Assembly: GCF_900112415.1 (NCBI RefSeq)
Contig: NZ_FOLV01000010.1
Span: 19,049 to 83,048, forward strand
Length of the DNA: 64,000 nt
Direction of reading: 5' to 3'
Source of the DNA: Bacillus sp. 491mf
GTDB taxonomy: Bacteria > Bacillota > Bacilli > Bacillales > Bacillaceae_G
Shown one piece after another: positions 44,527 to 55,187 of this stretch. The stretch's first letter is position 1. Each line of letters begins with the position of its first letter. The notes under the pieces are model-generated. The model saw only the letters and a program-made list of their open reading frames with translations. It was not told where the DNA came from and did not search any database. The position numbers and the translations under genes are program-made.

Positions 44527-44877
44527 TTATTTCCCTCCTATTAACTTTTTAAGTTCTTCAAGATTTTGTATAACTTTAACTCCAGTTAACTCTATTCCTG
44601 GAATCTTTGTAGGTGATATATTTGGTGCGTAAAGTATTACACCTCTCCCTTCCGGATTAATATATCGTGCTCTTTCATCAAAATACTTAGCAAATGTAAA
44701 TGATTCTTTAGATTTCTTACCATTAAATGCATCAATAATATATTTATCTGTTTCTACATCAATTTCATCTATTCTACCATTTGGTGTATCTATATTTTTT
44801 CTGAATGCTATTACACGTTCTTTTATAGCATCTGCTACTTCACCTTCAATCTTTAATGCAGGATCTTTTGATTTCAA
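44527..44877 (-). CDS. Orphan PD-(D/E)XK-like (REase) toxin tail
   Basis: 116 aa from TTG 44877, although the frame is open a little further upstream. KIEGEVADAIKERVIAFRKN, NGRIDEIDVETDKYIIDAFN, then K in NGKKSK gives the E...D-x(n)-(D/E)xK arrangement of restriction-endonuclease-fold toxins. VILYAPNISPTKIPGIELTG closes the fold. Only the tail remains; no LXG domain. The immunity gene is immediately downstream. Confidence 0.7.
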   Translation of the reverse strand: MKSKDPALKIEGEVADAIKERVIAFRKNIDTPNGRIDEIDVETDKYIIDAFNGKKSKESFTFAKYFDERARYINPEGRGVILYAPNISPTKIPGIELTGVKVIQNLEELKKLIGGK

Positions 44878-44937
44878 CGCTTTATTAATTTTTTTACCTA
44901 TTTTACAATTAATTAGATAACCATTCGTATTTTTTGT

Positions 44938-45333
44938 TCATTCTATTGATAACCCTTGTTTTACTTGAAATAATAACCTTTCTAATTCTTCTTTCTCTTC
45001 AGGTTTCTCTGCGCTTACTTTTTCTACTTGGCCTTTCAAATATTCATAGAACTCTTGAAAACTTAAATATACCTCACTATCCTCATTAGCACTCGAAGTA
45101 GCTTGGTTAACAGAAAACAATACCTTGTTATTTTGCAATTCAAAAAATGCCTCATCAGATTCACCTAAATCATTTGCAAATAAAATTGATTTTCCACCAC
45201 TTCCGAAACCTTCTTTTTTACTAAAATAATGTAATGCTTCTTGCAATTTATTTCTAACATCTGATATCTCAAAAAAATAATCCTTCATTAAAATATCTAA
45301 TTCATTTTTATCGGTAATCAATTTGTACTCCAT
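44938..45333 (-). CDS. Putative immunity protein, unrecognised family
   Basis: 131 aa from ATG 45333; AAGGAG lies 11 bases upstream. DVRNKLQEALHYFSKKEGFG, GGKSILFANDLGESDEAFFE and EVYLSFQEFYEYLKGQVEKV. It begins 20 bases after the CPCC-SUFU gene, with no toxin tail between them. Confidence 0.62.
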   Translation of the reverse strand: MEYKLITDKNELDILMKDYFFEISDVRNKLQEALHYFSKKEGFGSGGKSILFANDLGESDEAFFELQNNKVLFSVNQATSSANEDSEVYLSFQEFYEYLKGQVEKVSAEKPEEKEELERLLFQVKQGLSIE

Positions 45334-45352
45334 TATGCCTCTACTCCTTAAT

Positions 45353-46222
45353 CTATAATAGTACAGACCCTCGTTCAATATTGAAAATGTCTATCTCATT
45401 TTGCACAAATAAGTCTTCAAGCTTATCTGAACCATTTTGTTGAGCAAATAAATATTCTTTTTCTGATATTGGAACTGAAAGCAACCACGCGACTTTTTTC
45501 TCTAGAAAATCGATTGTTTGTAACTGATCTTCCCACAGAAATGGTGGCACAAAAAGCATATGTTTCATTTCACTGTTAGGATAATAAAACTTCAACACAT
45601 CCAAAAATATTTGACCTGGATAGATTGGCATTTTTGAGTTGATTACACAAAAAGCACATGTTGCTAGTACATTTGCATAATCTTTATAAGCTGTTGCACT
45701 CGCACCAACAATTTCTACTCGCAAAGACTTTTCATCTATAGATCGTCCTATTGAATGCATATACAAGCCAATAGTAGAATACGATGTAATACCCTCACAA
45801 GGTCTATCCCCTGTTGATAAAATATCTATATTACTTATATCATTATCATCCCAATATTTAGAAACAGCAGGATTACCTCCAAACGCTTTTAAAGCTGATT
45901 TAGCAATTATTTTACTTTCATTTGGTATCCCCATTATGCTCTCCTCCACTTCGCTAATACTTCTTAATAATTTGTTTTCAAGATTATTTTCTGGGAATTC
46001 TTCTGCTTCAGGAGCTCTAACCTCATCAATAAACTTCTTTTCTGAAGCACCAAAGCCTTTATAATTTTTTTGTGCTTGGTTTAAAGAAACACCATTTGGA
46101 CCAATTACAACATTTGGCATATTATGTGCCACTGTATCATATTCCCAATAACAAACTTCACAAATATCATAGTCATCCTCAATCGTAAAGTACCCACAAC
46201 ATAGACATTTTTTTGCTGTCAT
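45353..46222 (-). CDS. CPCC-SUFU fusion immunity protein
   Basis: 289 aa from ATG 46222, 7 bases after AGGTGG. Residues about 1-80 are a CPCC-type cysteine-rich domain (CLCCGYFTIEDDYDICEVCYW with Cys pairs; NGVSLNQAQKNYKGFGA). Residues about 95-289 are a SUFU domain (GITSYSTIGLYMHS, KMPIYPGQIFLDVLKFYYPN, PFLWEDQLQTIDF, LLSVPISEKEY, DKLEDLFVQNEIDIF). Each is known separately as an immunity domain; here they are one polypeptide. Confidence 0.85.
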   Translation of the reverse strand: MTAKKCLCCGYFTIEDDYDICEVCYWEYDTVAHNMPNVVIGPNGVSLNQAQKNYKGFGASEKKFIDEVRAPEAEEFPENNLENKLLRSISEVEESIMGIPNESKIIAKSALKAFGGNPAVSKYWDDNDISNIDILSTGDRPCEGITSYSTIGLYMHSIGRSIDEKSLRVEIVGASATAYKDYANVLATCAFCVINSKMPIYPGQIFLDVLKFYYPNSEMKHMLFVPPFLWEDQLQTIDFLEKKVAWLLSVPISEKEYLFAQQNGSDKLEDLFVQNEIDIFNIERGSVLL

Positions 46223-46237
46223 TTTAACCACCTCTCT

Positions 46238-46482
46238 TTACTTTGGAGCATATAATTTAATTTGTTTTAACCAGTAATCAATTCCATCTGCCGGTTTGAA
46301 ATATGTTGATGCCCTCCATATTGGTTAATAATTCCAAACCCATTTATGGCATTGTCATATCTAAAATATGTCCCTTCATTAGAAACAAAAATTTGAGTTG
46401 TTGATTTTGAAGATTTTCCCAAAAAAATTCTCTGTATCCTGTAGATATTCCTCTGATGAATCATAATCATGTTTTTCAGCAT
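46238..46482 (-). pseudogene. Frameshifted toxin tail upstream of the CPCC-SUFU gene
   Basis: Frame 1 reads SKSTTQIFVSNEGTYFRYDN, AINGFGIINQYGG; after a frame change ASTYFKPADGIDYWLKQIKL, YAPK, TAA. Together they match a common LXG tail ending (NxFGII...TYFKP..GI.YW..Q...Y). The stop lies 15 bases before the fusion gene start. Confidence 0.6.
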
Positions 46483-46540
46483 GCTTTTCTAAAGTACTCT
46501 TACCCTTATCATTTAACTATAAAACTTTTTATAACTATAA

Positions 46541-46572
46541 AAAACCTTGAAAGGCTAAAAGCCAATCAAGGT
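46541..46572. terminator. Terminator after the Ntox50 immunity gene, copy 2
   Basis: ACCTTGA/TCAAGGT hairpin, nearly identical to 35359-35391. Confidence 0.6.
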
Positions 46573-46592
46573 CAAAGTTTAAATAGCGATTA

Positions 46593-46931
46593 TTATTTAT
46601 GTATTTCTCTTTCCCATACTTTCTTTCCTTCGGTTAAAAATACTGCACTTGGTGGATCATCATAGAGAGAAATTTCAACCAATGAACTTCTCTCTTGTCT
46701 TAACCAATCATATACACTACCTTCGTTAGTAGCAGGATGGGATAAAATACGATTTACTTGAAATGCAACTGCATCATATTCTGTATAATTCACATCATCG
46801 TCATCCAACCCATTGTCTGTTTCAAAGAGTGTGTCTGGTTTACCGATAATCTTTAATCCACTTTGCCATTCTATTATCAGTTTACTACCTCCATACTCAT
46901 CTAGTGTTTTTATTAAAGAATTATATTCCAT
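46593..46931 (-). CDS. Immunity protein beside Ntox50 tail, copy 2
   Basis: 112 aa from ATG 46931, same start choice as copy 1. It differs from the 35411 copy by only a handful of residues (for example FQVNRIL for [15 protein letters not shown] for LIDGKKVW). It directly follows the larger Ntox50 fragment. Recent duplication or gene conversion between the two loci is the simplest reading. Confidence 0.75.
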   Translation of the reverse strand: MEYNSLIKTLDEYGGSKLIIEWQSGLKIIGKPDTLFETDNGLDDDDVNYTEYDAVAFQVNRILSHPATNEGSVYDWLRQERSSLVEISLYDDPPSAVFLTEGKKVWEREIHK

Positions 46932-46947
46932 TTGTATCATCCTTTTC

Positions 46948-47475
46948 TTATGGTTCTAATGGTTTTGAAGGAACTATGTGCGCACCATCTTTTCCATAAT
47001 GTATCATGCCTCTAGTAGTCTCTATATATTTCCCAGTTTGCATATCATAGTATTTCCCTATTACTTGACCAAAGTCTACTCTTTCTCTACCGTTTTTTAA
47101 TACTGTACCTTTCCTGGCAAACTTATCAAGCAATTCTTGTGCTGTTTTATTATCACCATACAAAATACTCTTGTTTTTTCCATTTGCAACCTCTTGTTTG
47201 TAGTTAGGTGTATTAGGAATATATTTTTCTTGAGCTCCAGCTTTCACTTTTAATGGGTAACCATGTACTTCACGGTATGGACCTTTAGGTACAGAATCTT
47301 TTCCATAAGAAGGTATACGATTAACCGTACCCTTACCTCCACCAGAAGACTGGAACCTTTGAAGAGTATCAATACTATTTTGAACGGTATTATACCAGAC
47401 AAATCCACCATGTGTAGCAACACCTGCTCCGGCTAATGTAAGAACTGCATTAGCTGGAAGAGCAATTGGTGATGC
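46948..47475 (-). pseudogene. LXG linker plus Ntox50 tail, N-terminus lost
   Basis: The open frame runs from a joint at about 47475: PIALPANAVLTLAGAGVATH, GGFVWYNTVQNSIDTLQRF, QSSGGG (LXG linker), then a spacer and the Ntox50 tail (YIPNTPNYKQEVANGKNKS, AQELLDKFARKGTVLKNGRE, VDFGQVIGKYYDMQTGKY, RGMIHYGKDGAHIVPSKP). Ntox50 is a predicted ribonuclease of polymorphic toxins. The export domain is missing. A GTG at 47247 could start a tail-only protein. Confidence 0.75.
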
Positions 47476-47648
47476 TGTTGTTGAGCAGATTAAAAATCCT
47501 GGAGCATATGATGTACATTATGATTATGAAAATTGGATTTTTGTAAATGGTGGTGGGTTAAAAGAAGGTATCTGGATGTATTTTAATGAGGAATATGTGA
47601 GGTAGTTTAGATAATGAAGAAATCCGGCTCTTGGGAGCCGGATTTTCC
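47476..47648 (+). pseudogene. SH3-domain (lysin) C-terminal remnant 3 with terminator
   Basis: Plus strand: DAVVEQIKNPGAYDVHYDYE, NWIFVNGGGLKEGIWMYFNE, EYVR, TAG, then CCGGCTCTTGGGAGCCGG (47625-47642). It joins the LXG linker in opposite orientation at GGTGATG (about 47470-47476). Confidence 0.6.
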
Positions 47649-47803
47649 TTAGTTTAATTCTATCTTAACAATCTCAACCACCGTAATCTCTATGTCCCAT
47701 TAACATGATAGAACTAGCACTTTGATTATCCTCAAGCACTTTTTCTTGGTCTAGCTCTTTAAAGTTTCATTTTTTCATATTATATCTAACATATCATTGT
47801 AAA

Positions 47804-48412
47804 TTACAAATTACTATTTTCCTTCAACCATTTTTCTGCTGTTTTTTCTGCTAAAATTACAGGATTATCAGCTGTTCCTATATTAATGGATCTTATTAAT
47901 GCTTTTTCCAAATTTAATAAACTACTTAATTTAGTATGATTAAATAGTGTCTCCTCTAAGAAAACTGATTCAAAATCCACATTTGTTAACTCTGAATTAC
48001 TAAAATCTGCTTTATATAAGTTGCTAAAAACAAATCCACTATCTTGAATAATTGTTGAAGAAAAATCGACTTCCATTAAGTCTGCTTTAGAAAAGTTAGT
48101 TTCATATATTTTAGTATTTCTAAATGACGTATAATCTGCTTTCGCTTTAACAAAACCACTTTGCGTAATAATTGAGTTTTGAAAACTTGAAGAATACAGT
48201 TCAGCACCATAAAAATCTACATTATCAACCTTTATATCTTCTAAATTACAATCAATTAACATACTTTCTGATAAATCTATATTATAAAAATTTAATTCTC
48301 TTAAATCAAATTCATCTAGTACTAACTTTTCTCCATGATCTCCAGCGCTTTTAACAAACAAATTATGTTTTTCTAATTTCTTAGTTAAGTCTATATTCAT
48401 TTTAATTTTCAC
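47804..48412 (-). CDS. Pentapeptide-repeat immunity protein for the intact LXG toxin
   Basis: 202 aa, pentapeptide repeats over about residues 35-165 (NFYNIDLSESMLIDCNLEDI, VDFYGAELYSSSFQNSIITQ, ADYTSFRNTKIYETNFSKAD). The C-terminus RSINIGTADNPVILAEKTAE matches copy 1 (HSINIGTLEQPILLEREQAK). It starts 7 bases after the toxin stop with AAAAGAGGTG upstream, so it is the cognate immunity protein. Confidence 0.82.
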   Translation of the reverse strand: MKIKMNIDLTKKLEKHNLFVKSAGDHGEKLVLDEFDLRELNFYNIDLSESMLIDCNLEDIKVDNVDFYGAELYSSSFQNSIITQSGFVKAKADYTSFRNTKIYETNFSKADLMEVDFSSTIIQDSGFVFSNLYKADFSNSELTNVDFESVFLEETLFNHTKLSSLLNLEKALIRSINIGTADNPVILAEKTAEKWLKENSNL

Positions 48413-48419
48413 CTCTTTT

Positions 48420-49955
48420 TTACGGATAGAATATAACTTTATTAATCCACCCTTTTTCTTTCAAAGCTTTAATTAATTCTACCTTATGTTCATTCGTTAA
48501 ATCAGTTGTATTAATAATTACATCATATCCTCTATCAAATTCCTTTTTTATATTTTTAAGTGCTTTGTCAACAGTAAAAGCGCCTTTTTTCGGAGAAGTT
48601 TGACCATTTGGATAAGATTTAAAGCTTTTTACATCGTACTTTTTCCCAGTAGTTTTATCAATAAACTCTGCTCCACCTTTTGGATTGGAATCCCTGACAA
48701 TATGCCCCAAATCCCCTCTTTCTTCCAATGCTAATCCTACTTCTCGTTCAATTTTAGCACCTTCAGTTATTTTTCCTCCATGAGATGGATCTCTAGCTAA
48801 GCCTTCCAATTCTTCTGCTGTTCTAGAAACTTTGTTAGCCCCACTACTTCCTTTTCCTCCACCAGAAGACTGGAATTTTTGAAGAGTATCCTTACCATTT
48901 TGAATTGTATTATACCAGACAAATCCACCATGGCCAGCAGCAGTAGCTCCAGCTACTGTAAGAACGCCATTAACCGGGACAGCAATTGGTATTGCTCCCC
49001 CAGCAGTCACTAATCCCGCTGCTAGGGTTAAAAAATTAGAGCCTCCTATGAGGGTAAGACCAGCAAACATTTCTACAATAGACCACGCCCCAGATAAAAC
49101 ATGTCCCGTAAGCTTTCCAGCTTGATAGCTTGTACTGTTTTCTAATTCATCACTTACAGGTGGTGTTAATCCAAAAACGTTTTCGACAATTGCAATGTCA
49201 AAACCTTGAGAAAATCCGGGAATACCTTGTAGAAATTCCAGAGCAGCGGTAGCTGTTTTTTGATACCATGGTTTATTGGCTTCTTGTTCTTCTAAGGCCA
49301 TTTCTTCTTCAATTTCTTTTTCAATTTCAGCTTCACGAGCTTTCTCTTCTGCAATTTTTTGAATAGGCCCCGTCCACTCCATATTCAATCCTTGCGTACT
49401 AAATGTTCCTGATGCGGGGCTAAAACCTTTTCCGCTTTGAACTTCCGCAAGACCTTGCGCAATGCTCGCAGCTAGTTGGAGTGCTGTATCGTAATTACTA
49501 CTAGAAGTAGAATTGAATTCACGCAGATGGTTTAGCTTTTCTTGCAGCTTTTGTTTCATTAAATCAAAAATACCCATCATAGCTTGCATGCCGGGAAGGG
49601 TATTACTAATTACTTCCATACCTGCTTTCGTTTGGTCAATCCCCCGAATTTGTTCTTCTATTTCTTGTTCGATTACATCTGTTGAAGCTACTTTGGATTG
49701 AAAATCGTTTGGAAAGGCATCATTTTGATAGATCAATTCTTCACACAAGTAAATAATCCCTTGCGCTAAAGGACGGAATGTTTGAGCGAAGAATGCTTTT
49801 GCACTGTCGTAAGTTTGCCCTTGCAAAACAGCATCGAATACAAAAGCGTCAATCGAATTGATGGCTTGTTCCATACCTTGAATCGTTGCAGTGCACATAG
49901 CATTCATACTTTGTGTTTGAGATTGCACTTCTCCTAGATACATGTCTAGGCTCAT
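48420..49955 (-). CDS. Full-length LXG polymorphic toxin with REase-like tail
   Basis: 511 aa. The helical LXG export domain (about 1-200; VLQGQTYDSAKAFFAQTF) is recognised by the type VII secretion system. A coiled-coil linker (AREAEIEKEIEEEMALEEQE, about 210-235) and hydrophobic pre-toxin (about 285-350) precede the tail (about 395-511). The tail has IEREVGLALEERG, GAEFID and KYDVKSFKSY, fitting a PD-(D/E)XK-type nuclease, and ends NKVIFYP. Its ATG overlaps the stop of the partner gene (ATGA). No signal peptide, as expected for type VII export. The secretion machinery is not in this window. Confidence 0.88.
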   Translation of the reverse strand: MSLDMYLGEVQSQTQSMNAMCTATIQGMEQAINSIDAFVFDAVLQGQTYDSAKAFFAQTFRPLAQGIIYLCEELIYQNDAFPNDFQSKVASTDVIEQEIEEQIRGIDQTKAGMEVISNTLPGMQAMMGIFDLMKQKLQEKLNHLREFNSTSSSNYDTALQLAASIAQGLAEVQSGKGFSPASGTFSTQGLNMEWTGPIQKIAEEKAREAEIEKEIEEEMALEEQEANKPWYQKTATAALEFLQGIPGFSQGFDIAIVENVFGLTPPVSDELENSTSYQAGKLTGHVLSGAWSIVEMFAGLTLIGGSNFLTLAAGLVTAGGAIPIAVPVNGVLTVAGATAAGHGGFVWYNTIQNGKDTLQKFQSSGGGKGSSGANKVSRTAEELEGLARDPSHGGKITEGAKIEREVGLALEERGDLGHIVRDSNPKGGAEFIDKTTGKKYDVKSFKSYPNGQTSPKKGAFTVDKALKNIKKEFDRGYDVIINTTDLTNEHKVELIKALKEKGWINKVIFYP

Positions 49956-50314
49956 GATCTCACCTCCAGTGCTAACTTTTGGCGCTGATGGTGAAGATCA
50001 TTTTCTAGGTTACTTAAGTTTTGCTTTTCCTTTAGCAACGTTTCTTTTTGGTCTTCCAATTCGTAGGTAACCTTTCGCTCAATTTGCCCTGCATCTTGAC
50101 GCAAATTATGGAAGAATTGTCCTAGTTCTCTATCATTATGCCAAGTTTCTAATATACGGTCAAACAAGCGATAGCTTTGCCCTTTCCATTGATAAAAGTC
50201 TACTTCCGCTTGTTCTTGCTTTTGAATCGCGCATTGATTTTGATATTGTTCTTCAGATAGACTTCTTAATTTTTCGTTCAGTTGCTTCATTTGTTTCTCT
50301 ATATCTTGACTCAT
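49952..50314 (-). CDS. LXG-partner protein (DUF3958-like)
   Basis: 120 aa, almost entirely coiled-coil. Two long helices (about 5-55 and 65-115) with a WKG turn-like motif in YQWKGQSYRLFDRILETW. Proteins of this size between a WXG-like protein and an LXG toxin are known to bind the LXG helix and to be required for export (Lap1 type). Overlaps the toxin start by 4 bases. AGGGAGG precedes ATG. Confidence 0.78.
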   Translation of the reverse strand: MSQDIEKQMKQLNEKLRSLSEEQYQNQCAIQKQEQAEVDFYQWKGQSYRLFDRILETWHNDRELGQFFHNLRQDAGQIERKVTYELEDQKETLLKEKQNLSNLENDLHHQRQKLALEVRS

Positions 50315-50348
50315 CTTTTCCCTCCTACTTTTTTAGTTCACATAGGTA

Positions 50349-50657
50349 TCAGTTAAAGGGGCTTTTATGAAAGGATAATTGTGAAAAATTGTTTTGAAGT
50401 GCGTTATCCATACGCTCGAACTCGTTAGCTACAGAATGAATGTTGCTAACGGCTTGTTGAAAGGCGCTATAAAATTGTTTCGTTAATTCCAAAGCTTGTT
50501 GATTCGCTTCTTGTGCTTTGGCGTTGACGGATAACGTTGTACGTGACGATTTGGTTATGGATCTACTTGTGGCAATTTGAATCGTATTGGCAGCTGTTCC
50601 CATTTGCGTTGCGATTTGTCCTGCCGTTTGAAAATTACTTTGAAATTGTCCCATCAC
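50349..50657 (-). CDS. WXG100-like LXG-partner protein (DUF3130/TIGR04197-like)
   Basis: 102 aa, helical hairpin (about 10-45 and 50-90), lacking Cys and a signal peptide. ANTIQIATSRSITKSSRTTL in the turn and the small size match the TIGR04197/Lap2 family, which pairs with LXG domains for type VII secretion. First gene of the operon. Start is GTG 50657 or ATG 50654; both fit AGAGAGG. Confidence 0.78.
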   Translation of the reverse strand: MMGQFQSNFQTAGQIATQMGTAANTIQIATSRSITKSSRTTLSVNAKAQEANQQALELTKQFYSAFQQAVSNIHSVANEFERMDNALQNNFSQLSFHKSPFN

Positions 50658-50700
50658 TTGAATCCTCTCTCTCTTTTTCTGTCGAGCCTTTCAGAATTCG

Positions 50701-50750
50701 TTCGAAATATTTCGAATTTATCAATAAATTAGTAAACTATGAAAATTATA
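50701..50750 (-). promoter_or_regulatory. LXG operon leader: -10 element and perfect 16-bp palindrome
   Basis: On the minus strand TATAAT lies at 50745-50750 with no clear -35. Downstream of it, at 50701-50716, is the perfect palindrome TTCGAAATATTTCGAA, about 45 bases before the first start codon. This is the natural place for an operator controlling the toxin operon. Confidence 0.5.
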
Positions 50751-50997
50751 TCATATAAAAAATTCCAATGATTGTATATTTTTCTTTTTTGTACCTTCTC
50801 AAAGCATTTCATTTGATGTATCCTGTTTCCATCTCCGCCAAACGCTTCGGCAACGGATTATGTAGTTTTAGATACTGGGCAAGCTTTAAAAGGTTTTCAG
50901 AAGAAGAAATTAGAATACTAATAACTGAGGTTTTACGTTATAGGAATAAATGGAGGACTTCCACAATGCTATCAAGTTAGGCTTTTGAACTGCATGC

Positions 50998-51038
50998 AAA
51001 AAAAGCCGTTCTCCTATAAACAATGGAAATCGGCTTTT
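50998..51038. terminator. Terminator of the methyltransferase gene
   Basis: On the minus strand AAAAGCCG and CGGCTTTTTTT arms enclose a 21-base loop and end in a T-run. Confidence 0.7.
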
Positions 51039-51076
51039 GTAATGTATTATGAACACCCCTGTTCATGTAACAAGGA

Positions 51077-51829
51077 TTAAGATTTACTAGCAATGATCAT
51101 AAATCGTTTTGAATTGGTACGGATCCCTTTTTCCGTTTTGTTCGCTGCAATAAATGTTTGCAAAATGTCAAAGTCCTCTTTCGTTTCACCAAATCTCGGT
51201 ATGATCGGTGTGTGTTTTAATAGAAAAATGAGATCTTCAGGTGTTTCGTAGTAATCAATCACATCATACTCTAAGACTTGCACATCAGCAAAGCCCGCAT
51301 GTCTTAACTCGCTAACATATTTTTCTTTTAATGTCCCGTCTTTTTCCCCTAAGCATTGCCCTCTTCCAAACGCTTCTTTTACGTTCAATTTATCATGTTT
51401 ACTAACTTGCTGCGTGAAGAAGATGCCGTTCTTTTTTATTACTCTTGCTACTTCTGCCGCTACAAAAGGGGCGTGACAACTAGACACAATGTCAAAAAAG
51501 GAATGCGGAAACAGCAAATCTTCAGACTCCATTTTACAAAATCTAACGTTTGAAACGCGTGATTTTTCCAAGTTAGACTGTGCCTTTTCTATCATTCCAC
51601 TTGCATTATCAATTCCTATCATAAGTAAAGCAGTCGATGCAATGTTTAATACATTCTCTCCTCCGCCTGTACCAATATCAAGCAACACATCTGAGGGTTT
51701 GCATCTCTTCACTACTTCTTCATAAAACTCCCATGTAGCACCTTCCGTTACACATTTAAGATTACTAAAATCCCAACCATTTGATCTTCCGACTGTATCA
51801 TAAAAGTTTTTGTAATCTAATTCATTCAT
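51077..51829 (-). CDS. Class I SAM-dependent methyltransferase
   Basis: 250 aa. Motif I VLLDIGTGGGENVLNIA, motif II acidic residue in MIGIDNASGMIEKA, and motif IV-like FDIVSSCHAPFVAAEVARVI are the Rossmann methyltransferase fold. The substrate is not evident; such stand-alone methyltransferases in bacilli often act on small molecules or are of unknown function. It is monocistronic with its own terminator. Confidence 0.88.
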   Translation of the reverse strand: MNELDYKNFYDTVGRSNGWDFSNLKCVTEGATWEFYEEVVKRCKPSDVLLDIGTGGGENVLNIASTALLMIGIDNASGMIEKAQSNLEKSRVSNVRFCKMESEDLLFPHSFFDIVSSCHAPFVAAEVARVIKKNGIFFTQQVSKHDKLNVKEAFGRGQCLGEKDGTLKEKYVSELRHAGFADVQVLEYDVIDYYETPEDLIFLLKHTPIIPRFGETKEDFDILQTFIAANKTEKGIRTNSKRFMIIASKS

Positions 51830-52230
51830 TTTGTATGTCCACCTTCCAAAAGAGTATAAAATCTAAGGTTATAAATCAAGCCTGTTCCCTATTTTAATAA
51901 TAGTAGTGACTCCGTTTACGTTTCCGAAAAAGGGCAGACTTCTCCCTTGATGGCTGGTACGCGTTTTATCCAACCCGAAAACTAATTACTTCGAACAATA
52001 CGGAAAGCCATCCACTTCACCCCATTTGAAAGATTTATATTAATTATACTCTATGACATTTTTTGTGTACATTGTAAAATTCATACTATTAGATAAAAAA
52101 AAGAAACGGCATACTCACCGTTCTTTACAATATATCGGCGCTTCGACACGATTTAAAGACTCTTCGACGATATTCGAAACACAAGCAGTCAATTCACCGA
52201 GCTAAATCATTCCTTTCGTAAGAAATAACG

Positions 52231-53688
<1,458 letters not shown>

Positions 53689-53707
53689 CTAAACTTAGAA
53701 TATTTGG

Positions 53708-55156
<1,449 letters not shown>

Positions 55157-55187
55157 TTACTTCTATTTAAATTAGATGACTCCCCGC

